Of a stretch of DNA of 64,000 bases, positions 24,323-39,200 are shown piece after piece. The position numbers were made by a program, and so were the translations under genes. The notes under the pieces were generated by a model, which was not told where the DNA came from, did not search any database, and was given only the letters and a program-made list of their open reading frames with translations. Origin of the DNA: Sanderia malayensis (lineage: Eukaryota; Cnidaria; Scyphozoa; Semaeostomeae; Pelagiidae). How positions within the stretch are numbered: the first letter of the stretch is position 1; every line of letters begins with the position of its first letter. The DNA lies in the NCBI GenBank assembly GCA_013076295.1, contig RQOL01000824.1, positions 2,728,001 through 2,792,000 of the forward strand, in the 5' to 3' direction.

Positions 24323-27300
24323 TCAACTATGCAATTTCACTCTGCTCTTACAAAACTCTGAAGTTGAAATTGTAAACATTTACTTCCACCCACCTTCGTA
24401 ATTGACTTGACCATCTCCATCTAAATCGGCTTCTTTGATCATTTCATCAACCTCTTCGTCATTCAATTTCTCTCCCAAGTTCGTCATCACGCGTCTGATT
24501 TCTGCGGCATTTATGAATCCGTTCCCCTCTCGATCAAACACTCGAAACGCTTCCACCACCTCACCTTCTTTTTCTTCCAGCTTTAGGCCTTCTCTTATCA
24601 ACTGAATGAATTCGTTGAACGACACGGTTCCATCACCTTCAAAATCAAAACATTGAGCGACATTTTAAAATCCCCCCTCCAAAACCATATTCATGGGAAT
24701 GATTATAAAATGGTGCATTTGATCGTCATTTAAAGATTTATTCTCTGTTGTCAAACAAAGAATCCCATACCCTTTCATAAGTTTTAATTAAAACTCATAG
24801 CACCCTCATAGCAAGGAGCTTCACTATTTTGGGAATCATTAGCGCTTTATGTGTGATGTAACCCAAAAATCTTGCGGCTAGCTACCGGCCCTAAACATTT
24901 GAGTACACTCAAGATTCGTAGGGCCTCTAAATGCACATGTAGTTTCCTGGCACCTGTATCAAAATATAAGCGCCGATGGCGCCTATCTGTCACACTTCAG
25001 GACGTATGCATTGGAAATACATTGCGGATACATGAAGATAAATACCCCCATGAAGCAAACTTGTCGAAATTATAAGCTAAACATTTGGTCTTCAAAACTG
25101 CCTCATAGCTCAATTAATCTTTGGCTTATATAAGTTGCCAGCTCAAACATCTTTTAATTGCCTCGTTTGCATTTAAAGATACTTTTCATCGGGGCTCTCT
25201 ATTGAAGAATGTTTGAATTTACTGAACGAAACCGAGGCTTGGATAACATACCGCTGTAATCTCCCTTCTTAATCATGGCAGTGAGATCTTCGTCTTTTAT
25301 GTCGTATCCATGTCCACTCATGATGACACCGAGTTCTTTCTCGTTTATGACTCCGTCGCCATCTTTGTCGAACAGCTTGTACACCTCTTTGAACTCTGTG
25401 AAAAAATCGATGACAATAATGAACAATAATATTAATTATGAATTATTGATGGAAAGTTTCAAACAAATTGCACCACGCATATACCTCTCACATCTTGTTC
25501 AGTAAAAATGTCTTTTTCTTCATCCTGACAAAAAGAAACAATTTAAATTATTAAATAGTGGACAAGCTAATGAATTACATCAAAGCAAGTTACATTATTA
25601 CATAAAAGCTAAACCAAAGCAAACTACACAACACTACACATTACAATTCCATCTCAATTTCAATTCTGATAATTTCGATTTTGTTTCAGATTTTGAATTA
25701 CATTCAAAACAGGTAAGGAGCATTGCTTTATATAAAATATATGAAGGAACGAACAGAAATTAAAAAATAAATACAGCTACATTACTCTAATATCCAACAA
25801 CAGCACAATAATATACAGTACACTACAGCATAGCTAGGTAACAAAATTAGTTATAAGTATAATTATACTCTAGTTGTTTCTTCATTCATATCTCTCCAGG
25901 CGTCATTTCTTGGCTGCTTAAAAATGCTTTTTGTCTTAAGATCTTGGCTCATGTTCTTGTGTATGGAAATGCGATTCGATTTGAAGCAGCAAATTTCACC
26001 CTAACCATTAATCACTTTACTAAATAAAATTAAACATTAAACTAGTGTAATATAATCGAGTTTGGCGTCTGAACTACAGCTCTGTCAGTTCATATCACAT
26101 GAAGACGCTATAGCTAAAGTATCTACATATGATCAATTGGTGATACTCCCTATTTGCTGTGCATGCAACTTGTATGAACACTATGCTAATAAACTTACGG
26201 GTGGGACATACAGAAGGCCTTTACATGCAGTTAATTATCACACTTGGTTACTAAAAGAATGTTTGCGCCAGAAAATTAAAATGAAAAGGTGTTGTTAAAC
26301 TAGAGCAAGCTTCAAAGAATCTGATTAGCCTGCTATTGTTGGTATCCAGAAGGCGTTGAATAGAAAGCCATGATTTATTCATATGCTTAGTTTGAATGAG
26401 TCGTAATCAAATTCGACAACCTCCTTGTGTTCTGGCTATATTCGAATGGAAATCTGCATGAAGCATTTAGTGCAAGGGGGACGCGCTGTCCTTGAGAGAC
26501 TGAGGTCGGAAGTCCACTCTGATTGGCCAAAGTTTGGCCATCTTTGAGCTGCGCAAACTGCGTCTCTTGGGAAACAAATAATGTCACGTAGATACATTTT
26601 ATTTCCGTTAATATTAAATAAAAATGTTCTGCTTGCTTTGTTTACAGTGTGAATCGATAAAACCATTAAAGATCGAAATTTTCCTATTTTTATTTAAGCA
26701 TGAACATGTTATATCAGCATGTTGTTTACTATCTTTATCCCTTTCCCAGAAGTTGGTCCAATTTAAACCGCGCGAAATCGAATTTAGAGAAACAATTTTA
26801 CAAGAAAAACCATATGATGGTGTAGCGTTGATAATAATAACAACTATTATAATTATAACAACAGCTCTTTTGCTCAATAAGGCTCAAGTTCCACAGTATC
26901 ATCGCCCAAAGAATTATATTTCAAAACAAAATATAAATACGCATAATTATTTTACCATTTTTTGAACCTTCACCCGCCTCTTCCAGCCTAGAACCTTTCT
27001 CGCCAAGACGTTCATCAAAATATTCCAAACACAACACACCCAATACTACTATTATTATATCTGGCTTGAAAATCCAGCTTCTTGCCCACACAGTGCGAAA
27101 ACGATAACTTATTTTAAAAGTCCCAGACGAAGGAATAATATACCTTCTGTTATCAAATAATAATTCTTGGATAACAGAAGGTGCTTGGATGGTCCTTTTC
27201 AAAGGCAGCTTTCAAATTTGCAATAATATTAGAAGCTTTTGGCTTATATTTGAATGCAATAACCTGCTTTTCATTGTTACTGTTTACGAATTGGGGAATT

Positions 27301-30300
27301 GGGAATGGCGGCAGATTCGTGTTTGCGTATGCTGTATGACTCTTACATTAAAGTATTAATGAAGCTCCTTGTGTTCTTGTCTGCCAGTTGCAAATCGCAC
27401 AAAGTTTGTGTATCAGGTTGTCCGAAAATATTGGATCAATTTGAAGCCTGGGTCGAGCTATGACGTCATACCGATTATTTGTTTCTATCGGTGTGACAAC
27501 GAGTAAAATGATATTGTGAACATTTTGAGAAGTTTCTCCGCGAAACAAAAATATTATTTTTTCAGAGCAGTTTTAAATTGAGGCAGCTACCATGGAGATG
27601 CATTTGAAACCGAGACACGCAAAGCTGGGTGTTCGCGTGCAGCATTGTTGTCATGGAGTTAGATTTCTATCAATGCTATTTATTCCTATTTCTGATGATA
27701 GTAACGATAGTAACTTCGTAATAATATACGGCTGTAATCAAAGAGTTAATTTACCATCGGTGAAGATTTAATAAGAAATAAAAAACTGAATATTGGGTCT
27801 CCATGAACTAAAAAACGACGATCTTGAAAGCTGACATATGGCAGAAATTTTGCAAAAAATATAGCACTGCAAATCAATTTTGGCAGCAAAACGGATTGTC
27901 ATTTCCAACTGACTAAACACCCAGTCATAATATATTAGGCGAAATTTTCTGAGAGCAATCATGAGCTAAACCATATACAGCATTTTGCAAATTGTCAATT
28001 AAATCAGTAATAAGCTTCTTACAAAAACGAAGCACGATGCTTTAGGCGTATTACCGCATTTGAAATGCTTGGCAGGGCAAAAGCAGATGTTTACGAGAGC
28101 ATGTTTACTTGTTTACCGTGAAAACAAATACTGAATCTCCATCATATACCTTCTTTTTCAATCTTCTCGAATTTTTTAGAGCAGATGCCTTCTTCTTGAA
28201 CATTCTTGAACAGTCTGCGACACTTCAACGCTCGCAATTTCAAATCTGTTATCTTTAGAAGGACGTGTAAACAGAAACAAAAACTTGCCGTGATGTTTGA
28301 AAGCAGCCTTACTGCATATTGCAGGAGTTTGATTCAAATGTGAATGTGAGCACCGAAATTGCATTATCAATTGAATTTCATTTCCATTAATGTGATTTCA
28401 GTTATTCATGGTGCACGATACGGGGGTCCCTGTGTTTCGTAAATAATCACAGGGCTATCATAACGTTAATGCTCCCAGTTATTGGTGGACACTTGGAGAA
28501 ACGATTTCCTGATTTTCTGCAGAAAATAATTTGAAATACAAAGGTCTGCATTGAACAAAGAAGCATTGAACGATGGCTGCTTGCAAAGCGACCAACATTC
28601 CAACTTTTTTGCTGTCCGAGATACTGTCGGCTTCTCGGACAGCATTGAACAGTATAACAGTTAATTGTGTCCAAAATCGTGTTTCCTACATTCGAGTGTT
28701 TAGAGAAACGACTCTGTGGTTTCAAAACTCCCAGTGATTTAATAACAATTTTCGAGTTAAGAAGGTTTGCTGTAAAAAGGTTTGGCTTCTCTGTAACTTT
28801 TGAAGGTATAAAGAATTTATTTCAAACCAAAGATACTATAACTATTCCAGTATCTTTGCTCAAACTGAACAAAGTTTAATAATCGTGGATAATAATTCCT
28901 TATAATAAGATATTAATCGTCAACATAATGTATGAAATAAAAGTTATGATAACAAAAAACTCAACAAAATATACCCTTCTGCTGTTACTATCCACTGGCC
29001 TGCAATAACTCTACCATAATGCCCCACTATCCTTTACTGATAATATACCTCAATGAATCTATATCGCAGAAAATCTACGTGGGCAGTGAATCTACGTCTA
29101 GCTGGAGACATTAAAGACGTGACGGACCTGACTGGTAAAGGAAAACAAAGGCTTTGCCTGTTGCGAAATGTTTCACTCTAACAAGAAACCTCGTCAGACA
29201 AATTGTTTTTTGTTTATTAACCATACTGCTATATCTATATTTGCTATATGTTACTATTTGCTATATGTTACCATGTAAACATGAACATATCTCATACGAT
29301 AGATACCTCACAATCTTCAATCTGCATTTCAACAACAGTTGTCCTTACAGCTTCTTCCATCGATCAATAGTGTTCTACAAGCCGCAACAGTCTGGCTATG
29401 GATATGCCTTGAGTCAAAGTGGATGTCTCAAAATTTCCCATTACAGAAACATCACAAAATTAACATTCTGCAAAGTTTCTATTGTTGATGGTGTGATACT
29501 AAACAATTGAAACAGGTGGGATTAGTTTATTATTCATTAACTAAGTATCATCATATGATGAATCGGTATAGAAATACAATATATGCCGATTTAATGATAT
29601 GATGATAATTAAACGCAAACAGGTAGACCCCCCGTATAGTATTAGGTTCACAAATTCAAGCATTGTTTTTATAGCAATGTGAATATTTTAACAAGACTAA
29701 ATTCTGTGTATCTGTTTAGTTGCTAATAAGAAATGAATAAGATATCAAACTGCATTAACGCAGATTAATGCCTCAACTTCATGACGTTTTGATGTAATGC
29801 AACTTAAATTTGCACCGGAGATATGATCTAGAACTGGCCTTACGTGATCTCCATACTTACTTACAAAACAAGTATGAAAAATCGACGGAAATAACAGCAA
29901 AGGATCTACACCCATTTTTTTATTAGAAACAATTTATAAAAAGTCGTAGGGCCATATTTTCAAAACTCAAGAAACTTTGGTAGGAGATTTCGTGTGACTA
30001 AAAAAAGTTAAGAAGCTTTCTATATTGTCTAGCGTGCTTAGTATTATTTTTTGTTCCTAGTTATATTTTAAAAGATATTTTAGTTGTTTGTAATGGAATT
30101 TACATTTCCTTTTACTTCTCTATCCAATTCATGTTTGGCAGTGACAAAAGATAAAGATAAGGGCAATGAATTAAGAAAAATTAGGTTTGGGTGTTAAGAA
30201 ACTTGCTAAGAAACTTTTTGTACCATAAATAGGGTGAAAGCTAAGAAACTCTGGTAGAATGACTTTGCATAGTTTCTCATAAAAAATAGGTGTATTTCCA

Positions 30301-31604
30301 CTAATTCAAGTCTTCTGATGCTATCAACAGTAGTCTAAAGTACAAAATGGGTTATAATTCGTGCAATAAATATCCCTATTTTCCAGCCGAAATAACCTAT
30401 TAAACTTCGGTCTCGATATAAATTGAAAGATTACCCCAAGATGTTTTATACTTTGCATGTACGCAAAATGTCTATTAGTAACATCGGTTACATACACTGT
30501 TGCTAAAACATCACCTACGCTCATAATACTAATTCCAGGCTTACCAATACGAGGCTAATCAAAACGAGGCTAATCAAAATGAGGTCTCTTCATCTAAGGC
30601 AACAATCATGATTTGTCGTAAATTATTTATGCAAAAATTGATGAACGAAAAGATTGCGTGAAGGTTGCAACTAAATTTATCACCAGGATTGACAAGAAAA
30701 TCAATTTTTCGAGATGTGAGTCATAGATAATTTCCAATTGGGGAGATTTTTATACGATCTTGCATCTGTAATCATGATCGCCTTCACCGTGGAGAATATA
30801 TCTCAATGAATCTGGGTCACAGCGAATCTACGTCTAGCTGGAAGCTTTAAAGAAGACCTAACTCATAATGTCAGAATCACAATCAGAACATTGCGTCAAT
30901 ACATTAAAATTAAGAGATGCACGCTATGTGTGATGCAATTATACGCCTGGAACTCTTTATGAAAAACCCTAACTGGTCTCAAACATTTCTATCTTGCCCC
31001 CGAAAATTCCAAGTTTTCCTGGGAATTAAAAGCTAAAATGTGCCCAAAAAACATTGTCTGCCAGTTATGACCTTCCGTGTATCCTCTAGCCAATCAATAA
31101 CCTTAACTGCTTGGACCATAGAACGCAAACTTCACTTACATCACAACAACACAGTCACATCTCAACAACAATGAACCATCGGCCTCTACTACATGAAGAA
31201 CTTCTCTGTACTGTTTCACAGTACAATACACCCTCGGTTTGACTGATATACCAATACACCCTCGGTTTGACTGATATAATATACCATTGTATTTAGGAAC
31301 TCACTTCAAGAACCGATCGACACATGTCACTGTACATGCAATATGGTATGCATAGGACTATAGTTCACACACACAATGTTACAAGATCTGCTTATCATTC
31401 TGGGACACAGTTCGCTAGTAAACAACTCGGTAATAACAACAACAATAAGGGAGGAATGTCGCAGATAAACAAACAAACAAAAATAAAGGATGAATTAAAA
31501 AGCTACGTGAGGTGGAGTATATCAAAATAAACAAGTAAATAAAACGGACTGACCTGAATGTCGATGTCAACAGTGGTTACGAGAGGAGTCTCTTCTTCGG
31601 TCAT
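24323..31604 (-). CDS. Calmodulin-like EF-hand protein 2 (170 aa)
   Basis: Four-EF-hand calcium sensor. Exons: 31604-31554 ([17 protein letters not shown], donor GTCAGT), 25524-25485, 25395-25252, 24636-24394, 24357-24323 (stop TGA). Total 513 nt, phases consistent. Loops: [48 protein letters not shown]. The C-terminal lobe ([19 protein letters not shown]) is very close to calmodulin; the N-terminal lobe and linker ([19 protein letters not shown]) diverge. The protein ends [12 protein letters not shown]. The last four exons are secure. The first exon lies 6 kb away and was chosen because it opens with ATG, ends in phase 0 at a good donor and is acidic like its neighbour exon. Rival ATG|GT sites at 26955-26957 and near 27745 would give a Met-only first exon. 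Confidence 0.8.
29040..29116 (+). repeat. Dispersed repeat, short copy
   Basis: Shares ATCTCAATGAATCT-like and GTGAATCTACGTCTAGCTGG segments with the copies at 30664-30852 and 34798-34985. Confidence 0.6.
30664..30852 (+). repeat. Dispersed repeat, plus-strand copy
   Basis: About 190 bp that match, in reverse orientation, 34798-34985 over nearly their full length, including TCGAGATGTGAGTCATAGAT and TCTACGTCTAGCTGGA. Probably a SINE or MITE fragment; its ends were not fixed. Confidence 0.8.
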
Positions 31605-33285
31605 GTTTCGGCAAATAAGTCACTTGTGCAAACAAAGCCGGTATTTTTCTTTCCCAGCGGCGCACATATGCAATGACGAGGGGAAAGAAAGATGTCTGTT
31701 GTCGATTTGGATTATTTATCTGGTCTGTTTGTTAAACCACAAGGCTAGCAGCTGCAATAAAGAGAAATGAAATTCTCACTAGTAAATTCTCTTGCAAGCT
31801 ATTATATACACTTTTGAACAGGATTGACCCAAGGAGATGCGATTCTATTCTGTAAAAGTCGTGAAATCATCTGTCCCAATTTGCTGATGATTATAATAAT
31901 TGAAATTCTTGATCATACGATTTTCAAAAATTCGTTCTATTAATGTTGGCAATAGATCTGGTGTATGATTCTCGAGTAATTTTTATTGGTGATTGAAAAA
32001 TTTGATTTGAATTTATTTGTAGCCCATGTTGATTTTATTATTAGAAAGAAAAATCTATGAATTATTCAAGAAGCTGTAAGGTGAATGGCAAACTTCTAAA
32101 TTACATTAGAATTTATTGCCTTCAGCATTTTGTTTTTTGGTCTTATTTGCAAATATCGGTTCAGAATCATGCAAATTTCAGCATTGAGAATATAGCTTCC
32201 ATTAATGTAAAGCAAATCATAAAAAACTTCTATGTTCTGTTCCAATGTTCTATTTCAATACTTCTATACTATTCCTTTTTTTCTCCCGTGGATAGAATAA
32301 TGAATTTTTTTAACAAAAAGCAGGACGCTAAGTTAAGACCAAAGCATATTACGGCCTGATATCTTCATCATCAACCTAACCGAAACATATTTAAGTCTCA
32401 CAAGATGGCTGAATTATAACAAAGAATTGATAATATTAAGAAGCTCGTTTTCATCTAACCTGTAAGTCTGATTTCATTTTATTATTTGCTGCACGATCTA
32501 GGTTTATTTACCACATTATTGATAAAAATCATTTAATGCTCGTCATCATGAAGCATATGTTTACCACCGTTTCATAATAATCAGTTGATTACTTCAATGC
32601 AGTCTTTGACGGAAGTTTATTTTATTAGTTTAAATAAAACAAGTAAAATTTTCACTTGCCATTATATGTCTGCTGCTACGTGTATATCCTGCACTGGAAA
32701 AGCTTTCGATGTTTCCAAACTATTAAAACACAATAAAACTATTATGAAATGTTTGAAATGTCTTCTTCATGAAATAATTTTCAACTTGAAGAACATCTCG
32801 CGAGCCTTTAGAATAATTTCTAATACACATCACATAATTCATCGAATATTGAAAAAATCAAACCTCCATCTATACCTTACCTTTCGTTAACTTGAGCTGA
32901 ATCGAAGTTATCACACAAATAACTAAAAATTCTCATAATTTTCTATTAAAATATTGCATTAAGCTGGCTTTCCAATTATCACCTGGCTATTACGTAGTAT
33001 GCTTCATCATAAATTAATTCTGTTATGTAAGTAGTAGGCTGAAATGTGCAGCCGTCCATGAAACTACAAATGTACGAGGAATTCTACGCGGTACTGTTAT
33101 AAAAAAATGTTCCTAAACGTCTCTTTTAAATATATGTACGAATTGGCTAATAAGAAAGCCATCATGTCTACAAAAACATATCTGTAAAACAACCAGCTAC
33201 TTATCTTGAGATATCAATCAATGATGTTGAGGAATTTCAAAGTGAAAATCACGTGAATAATAAAGAAAATGTTTGGTGTGTTCTG

Positions 33286-36200
33286 TTATTTCATCATCAT
33301 CCGCACGAACTCTGAAAAGTTACAATAAGTTGAGTTAGACAATTTAGCATTGAAATAACGAAGAAATGAAATGATGAAATAATAAAACAGTGAAGTACAG
33401 AAACAACATAATAATGAAATTATGAGGAAATGTAGCAATGAAATGATGGAATCATGAAAGAGTGAAGTACAGAAACATCGTAATGATGAAATAATGAGGA
33501 AATGTAGCTAGTAATGGAATTCTGAAATAGCTGTGTACAAGAACTGAAATAACGAAATAAAAAGAAGAAGATATGTAATGAAGTAATAAAGTAATGAAAT
33601 GATGAGATAATGAAACACTGAGTGTAAGTACTGAGAAGATGAAGTAAAAAGCAATGAAGTAGCAAAATAATGAAGTAATGAAGTAGTGATGTACAAAAAA
33701 ATATCAGTAAAAATGTAAGGAAATGGTTAAGCAATCACAAACTAAAATATCAAGCAACGACAAGATAAATCATTAAATAAAAAAAGAACGCATAGATGAT
33801 TTAACGAAATGTCAAACAATTCAAATGAAATGAATCAAGAAAACACATAAAAAGAAAGATATGGTTAAATATCTACATGATAACAATAATATACCTTCAT
33901 AGTTGATATGTCCATCGCCATCAATATCAGCCTCTTTAATCATTTCATCCACTTCTTCGTCTGTGAGTTTTTCCCCGAGATTCGTCATGATGTGTCGTAG
34001 CTCTGCAGCGCTGATATGTCCGTTGCCATCTTTGTCAAACACTCGAAATGCTTCCTTGATCTCCTCTTCCCCTTCCGTGTCCTTCATTTTACGAGCCATC
34101 ATGTTGAGGAACTCAGGAAAATCGATTGTGCCATTTCCTAGAAGAAAACACCACAAACATCAGGCATATAAGCGTCATCTGAGCGCCCCCTCCCCCTTAA
34201 GCACCCCTCTCTAATGAACACCCCGTCTTAGGCTCGAGACAATCAATAAGAGCCGGGAGCATCTATTAATCTGCAGTCTAACTTACAGTGTAAGCATTGC
34301 AGTGCATGAAATAATTTGAATCAATGTCACCAATGTTGACCAACTAGGTACCTCAATAACTAGGTACTATAGGTATTGCAATAATAAGAAAGAAACCACA
34401 CTTCTCATTGCCCGACGATGGGAGATGGATCTCTCCCGAAACGTTGCCCAATTAGATATGAAAGGCTTGTCATGATAAGTAATGCATACCATGCCTAATA
34501 CAGTGTCAGAAACAGCCTTAATAAATCCGAATGTATTTACCTAGGTACTATAGGTACTTAATTTTCAATGATTAACGTAATTTCATTCTGAATAGGACTC
34601 GAACCTATAACCATTTTCATAGCCACCTTACCGCATGGTCACGGGTTCAAGTCCTAGTCTAACATAGGTTCCACCTTGCCTACGAGCCTTACGTGCATCT
34701 GTTCAGCGGTTAACTTTCAGCAACCCCAGAAAACATTTCTAAGCGTTCCGAAGGAAAGTGTATTCAACTCCCTGTCTCCCGGGGACATTGCATTCTTAAA
34801 GCCTCCAGCTAGACGTAGATTCGCTGTGACCTAGATTCATTGAGATATATTCTCCACGGTGAAGGCGATCATGATTACAGATGCAAAATCGTACAAAAAA
34901 TCTCCCCAATTGGAAATTATCTATGACTCACATCTCGAAAAACTCGACTTTCTCATCAAAACTGACAAATTTAGCTGCAAGCCACACCAAATCATGTTGC
35001 CCATCAAAACAGATGTTACACACTTGCGTCATAAATATGAAACAGAAAATCTGCCCTCACCGTCAATGTCAACTTCATTGATCATGTCTTGCAGCTCAGC
35101 TTCAGTTGGGTTCTGTCCCAGACTCCTCATCACCTGACCGAGCTCTTTCGTTGTTATGGCGCCATTTCCATCGCTGTCGAACAAATAGAAAGCCTCTCTG
35201 AACTCTGCCAAAAAGAAAATAAAACATACATGTGTGACGCAATACACCAAGGCATGATTTGGCCGTCGAAAGCTATTAATAAAAAGTCCTGTTGCTAAAT
35301 AAAGCTATGAATAAAAAGTCCCATGTTATTTAGGCCCGTATGAACAGAGAGGCCGGGGGCGCTTCAGAACTGGGGCGCTTTCGAGCGATGGAGAGGGCGT
35401 GTTCTCAAAATATCCCCCCCCCTGGCGAACCACCCAGGACCCCCAGATTTACCCTCAGTTTCTCAATATCAAAATCGTCCCAATGGCCTTGCATAGCACA
35501 CTGACCCATGTGTGTTATATAGACCAGTGATTATGAAGGACAGAGTTAGACCGTGAGTTCGAGCAAGGAAAACCTTGGGGCAGGAGCAAGAGGAAATTGA
35601 TTATTAATATCAACTGCTAAGATTCGTTGGCCAAACATTATCCTGCCTCAGTTTGCACTAATGACAGACCGGAAAGCTATTTCAATAAAGCAGTAGTGCT
35701 ATTTTAAAAAAGTTAAGTAATGTTTCAATATTTCAATAGAGCCACAGTCAGACCTGCATAGGTCGATGACGATCTCGTGTAAATCAACTCTCTCTAATTC
35801 GAACGAAATTCTCTGTTCTTTCATGGACCACTAATGAACCAACTCATATAAAACAAACCTCTATAATTCGAAATTTTGTAATTCGATATTTTCATGCTTC
35901 GCTGGGTTGTTAGAATTAAACAGATTCACCGTATTTCAATAAAGGTGGAGGGGGAGAGAAATGAACACATTTTTTACCTTCAATCTGTTCTTCGTTCAAG
36001 GTTTCCGCCTAAAGAAAGAAAATAGGTAAGTTGATTGTGCTAATCATATAATTACGCACTGAAACGTATTGAAAAGCATTAACACGCATTAACAAACGTT
36101 CTGCAGCCACAAGAGGCTAACAATACTCAGGATCAGAGCCGTAATTCCATGTGATCCATATTTATGAACCTCTTCATGCCCAACCAATCACCGAAATCTC

Positions 36201-39200
36201 ATCAAGAGCAGTGCAGACAATAAAGCTTTCTCTAATACCCGCAAAATAAGCTATTTTTGGTTCATCCTACTCTAAGCCAGACTTCAGTGAAGCCGCGCTC
36301 AAAAAGTCAAGTTAAGACCAATGATAAATTTTAAGCAAGCGGGGCAGAGTTACATGAATACCTTTAGAATTTCTTGCCCTCATTTCTTACTGTTTTATGT
36401 TCCCCTGTCTAGGAGGCAAGCAACCCCTTTACAATTTAGAGAGAGGTACCCTTAAATGTGAACGTGGGGGCTCTTAGTGACACGGTATTCAGAAAGTTGA
36501 ATCACAGAGATAATGAACTAGAATTATCTGGGTGACGGACACACGTGTTGTTTTCTTCCAACTTCTCATACAACGTAAGGTTTCTATCATTATATAAAAC
36601 TTAAGGTTTCTATCTTCTCATAAAACGTAAGGTTTCCATCATCATATAAAAGTTAAGGTTTCCATCATCATATAAAACGTAAGGTTTCCATCATCATATA
36701 AAACGTAAGGTTTCCATCATCATACAAAAAGTAAGGTTTCCATCATCATATAAAACTTAAGGTTTCCATCATCATATAAAACTTAAGGTTTCCATCATCA
36801 TATAAAACTCAAGGTTCCCATCATCATGTAAAACTTAAGGTTACAGACTACCGCAAAAGACCGGCTTAAGATTGAAAAACTGGCACAGATGTAGTTGTGG
36901 TATCAGCCGGATGGTCACCCAGTCAGCCAGCCAACAAGTCAACCAGTCAACACTACCAACGCAATATCAATTAGTTGAAACAAAATTTCCATTTGCCACT
37001 TCCAACTAACTTATTGAAATTTCCGCCTCTTTCACGTTTCAAACCAAGATCATTGCCTCACTTCTAATCAACCCATCGATTCCAATTAGCAACGTATCAG
37101 TTATTTTTTTATATAGACTTGCCAATGGTCACTTCTGAATAGATTAATTTCTATAGATTCTTAACCATTCTCGACTCTAATCAACACTCAGATATCATTA
37201 ACCATTGACACTAATCTATTCTCAACTCTGCACAACTTTCTGCTCTAATTAATTCTTGACTCCAATCAACTCTTCATTCTAATCATTTCTTGACTCCATT
37301 CAACTCTTCATTCTAATTAATTCTTGACTCCGATTAACACTTCATTCTAATCAACTCTTCGCTCCAATCATTTCTTGACTCTAATCAACTCTTCATTCTA
37401 ATCATTTCTTGACTCCATTCAACTCTTCATTCTAATTAATTCTTGACTCCGGTTAACACTTCATTCTAATCAACTCTTCGCTCCAATCATTTCTTGACTC
37501 CAATCAACTCTTCATTCTAATCGTTTCTTGACTCCAATCAAGTCTTCACTCCAATCAACTCTTCACTCTAATTGACTCAACTCGACATTAGCTGCTAAAA
37601 TAGCAATGAGTATTTCAAAAAGCACTTTCAATACTCGCCTGTCCTTGCCGATTAAAGAATGTATATGATCCAGCAGCCATCATGTCTTAGTCAATGCCTG
37701 TTGGCTCATTCCAAATTGCGCACACAAAGTAAAATACCTTCCAAGCCAAGCTACTTCGATATTCCAAGCAGTCAAAATACCAAAATATACTCCAAAATCT
37801 TTCTAAAATAAGATGTAATTGTCTCGCCTACGGTTTCAAACCAAATCTTGCCCAAACAATGGTGGAAAAGATAGACACTGCTCAGATAGCAAATCCTTTA
37901 AATAATGAACGAGCTAACCGTCTCATGAAGTATATAAATCAACTTCTGCACACGACATTCCGTGTACTTGGTGCTAGATGTCTGGACTTTAAGTGCAGAC
38001 ATCATAAGTCCAGGTATTAAGCCACCCGGTTGTTAAGAAATACGAATCCAATCGTGGATTTTCTATCTTTCCTTCCATGCAAGCGTTTTAATAATTCATT
38101 CAATAGAGGTGAGAAATATCTCCAAATGCACCAGTTTTCAGCTCAATTAATTTCCACAGGAAAAGATTAATGAAAATTTGTCTTAATCTGCATGCAAAAT
38201 ATGGATTGATAGGAAGAATATTACGAAGCTAATTTCGGGGATTTGAATGCGACAGATCGCACAAGACATTAACACAGGCTTATCCATCCATCTGCTAAGA
38301 ACATACGCTTCCTCGTGAGCTAAATGTACGGAGACATAATAGTAATCACATAAGAATGTTATTAACCGGTTAATCGTACCCCCAAGGAGTACAGCAGTAT
38401 CGGGGACATCAAAACCATTGGGGACAGGGATGGAGGCCCCCTTTTTTGATAAAATATTGGGTGACAGGGATGGATGCCCCCTTTTTGATAAAATATTGGG
38501 GGACAGGGATAGAGGCCCCGTTGTGTTGACAAAATATTGGGGACAGGGATGAAGGCCCCTTGTGTTGATAAAATGTTGGGGGACAGGGATGGAGGCTCCT
38601 TGAATATAATCCTCCCCACTTTCTTCAAAGTACCATGCAATAACTGTCTCTTGTATGATAAATATTGCTGCCTTCTGGCATGCCCCTTCCGGAATGCTTC
38701 TAACGCCATGAAGTAGCATCGTACTATATTTACGCCGATGGCAGACTTTAAGTCCTTCGATCGCGCACTCTCGCGCGCGTCCCGCGGGCAAAATTATTAC
38801 CAACCAATTCTATTGTGCAATGGTTTCAACTAGGTGAATAAGTATGGAGAAATGCTTGATCACTCGGTAGCCGGAATATTAATCCGCGGGTGCTTATTTG
38901 ACACGTTGGATTTCAACAAACAAGAGTCCGGATGTTAAATTGATACCTACAATGTGTACCGCTTCTGTTTGCGTGTCAGTGTATCATCAAAACCACGCAG
39001 CTAGTTAAGCATCGGATAGCATGTGTGTGTGAAATTCATGGTAAATTAGAGCCATGCGGAGGATCTGCTCTGGTTGCTTTGAATGACTGAAAACACGCAT
39101 GGAATATACTCGAACAATTAAGGTTATGGTGATAATGATGATTATGTTGACATCGGTATTTTCCATATTGTGCGCTAAAGCATGAAAGTGAAGGATGAAG

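Larger units (their letters stand above)
25530..31550. other. Long first intron of calmodulin-like gene 2, no gene seen
   Basis: About 6 kb of AT-rich sequence between the proposed first and second coding exons. I see no convincing protein gene on either strand. It contains copies of a dispersed repeat (about 29040-29116 and 30664-30852, listed separately) and a short tandem duplication near 31230-31280. The splice-like segment near 28150-28195 (lysine-rich, GTATAT donor) is too weak to call. Confidence 0.5.

Noticed and set aside
28150..28195. Lysine-rich exon-like segment with GTATAT donor
   Set aside because: Phase would suit calmodulin-like gene 2, but the acceptor is poor and the residues match nothing in the family.
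34411..34446. Hammerhead-like CCGACGA, 6-bp stem, GAAAC
   Set aside because: Two changes in the invariant CUGAUGA core and no stem I or III seen; possibly a decayed relic only.
34590..34660. tRNA-like B-box motifs (GGTTCAAGTCC and, inverted, GGTTCGAGTCC)
   Set aside because: No cloverleaf with acceptor and anticodon arms could be formed around either; at most a tRNA-derived repeat fragment.
38183..38803. 206-residue frame with PSLSPNILS repeats
   Set aside because: Derived from the 48-bp minisatellite in the calmodulin intron; no start, splice or domain support.
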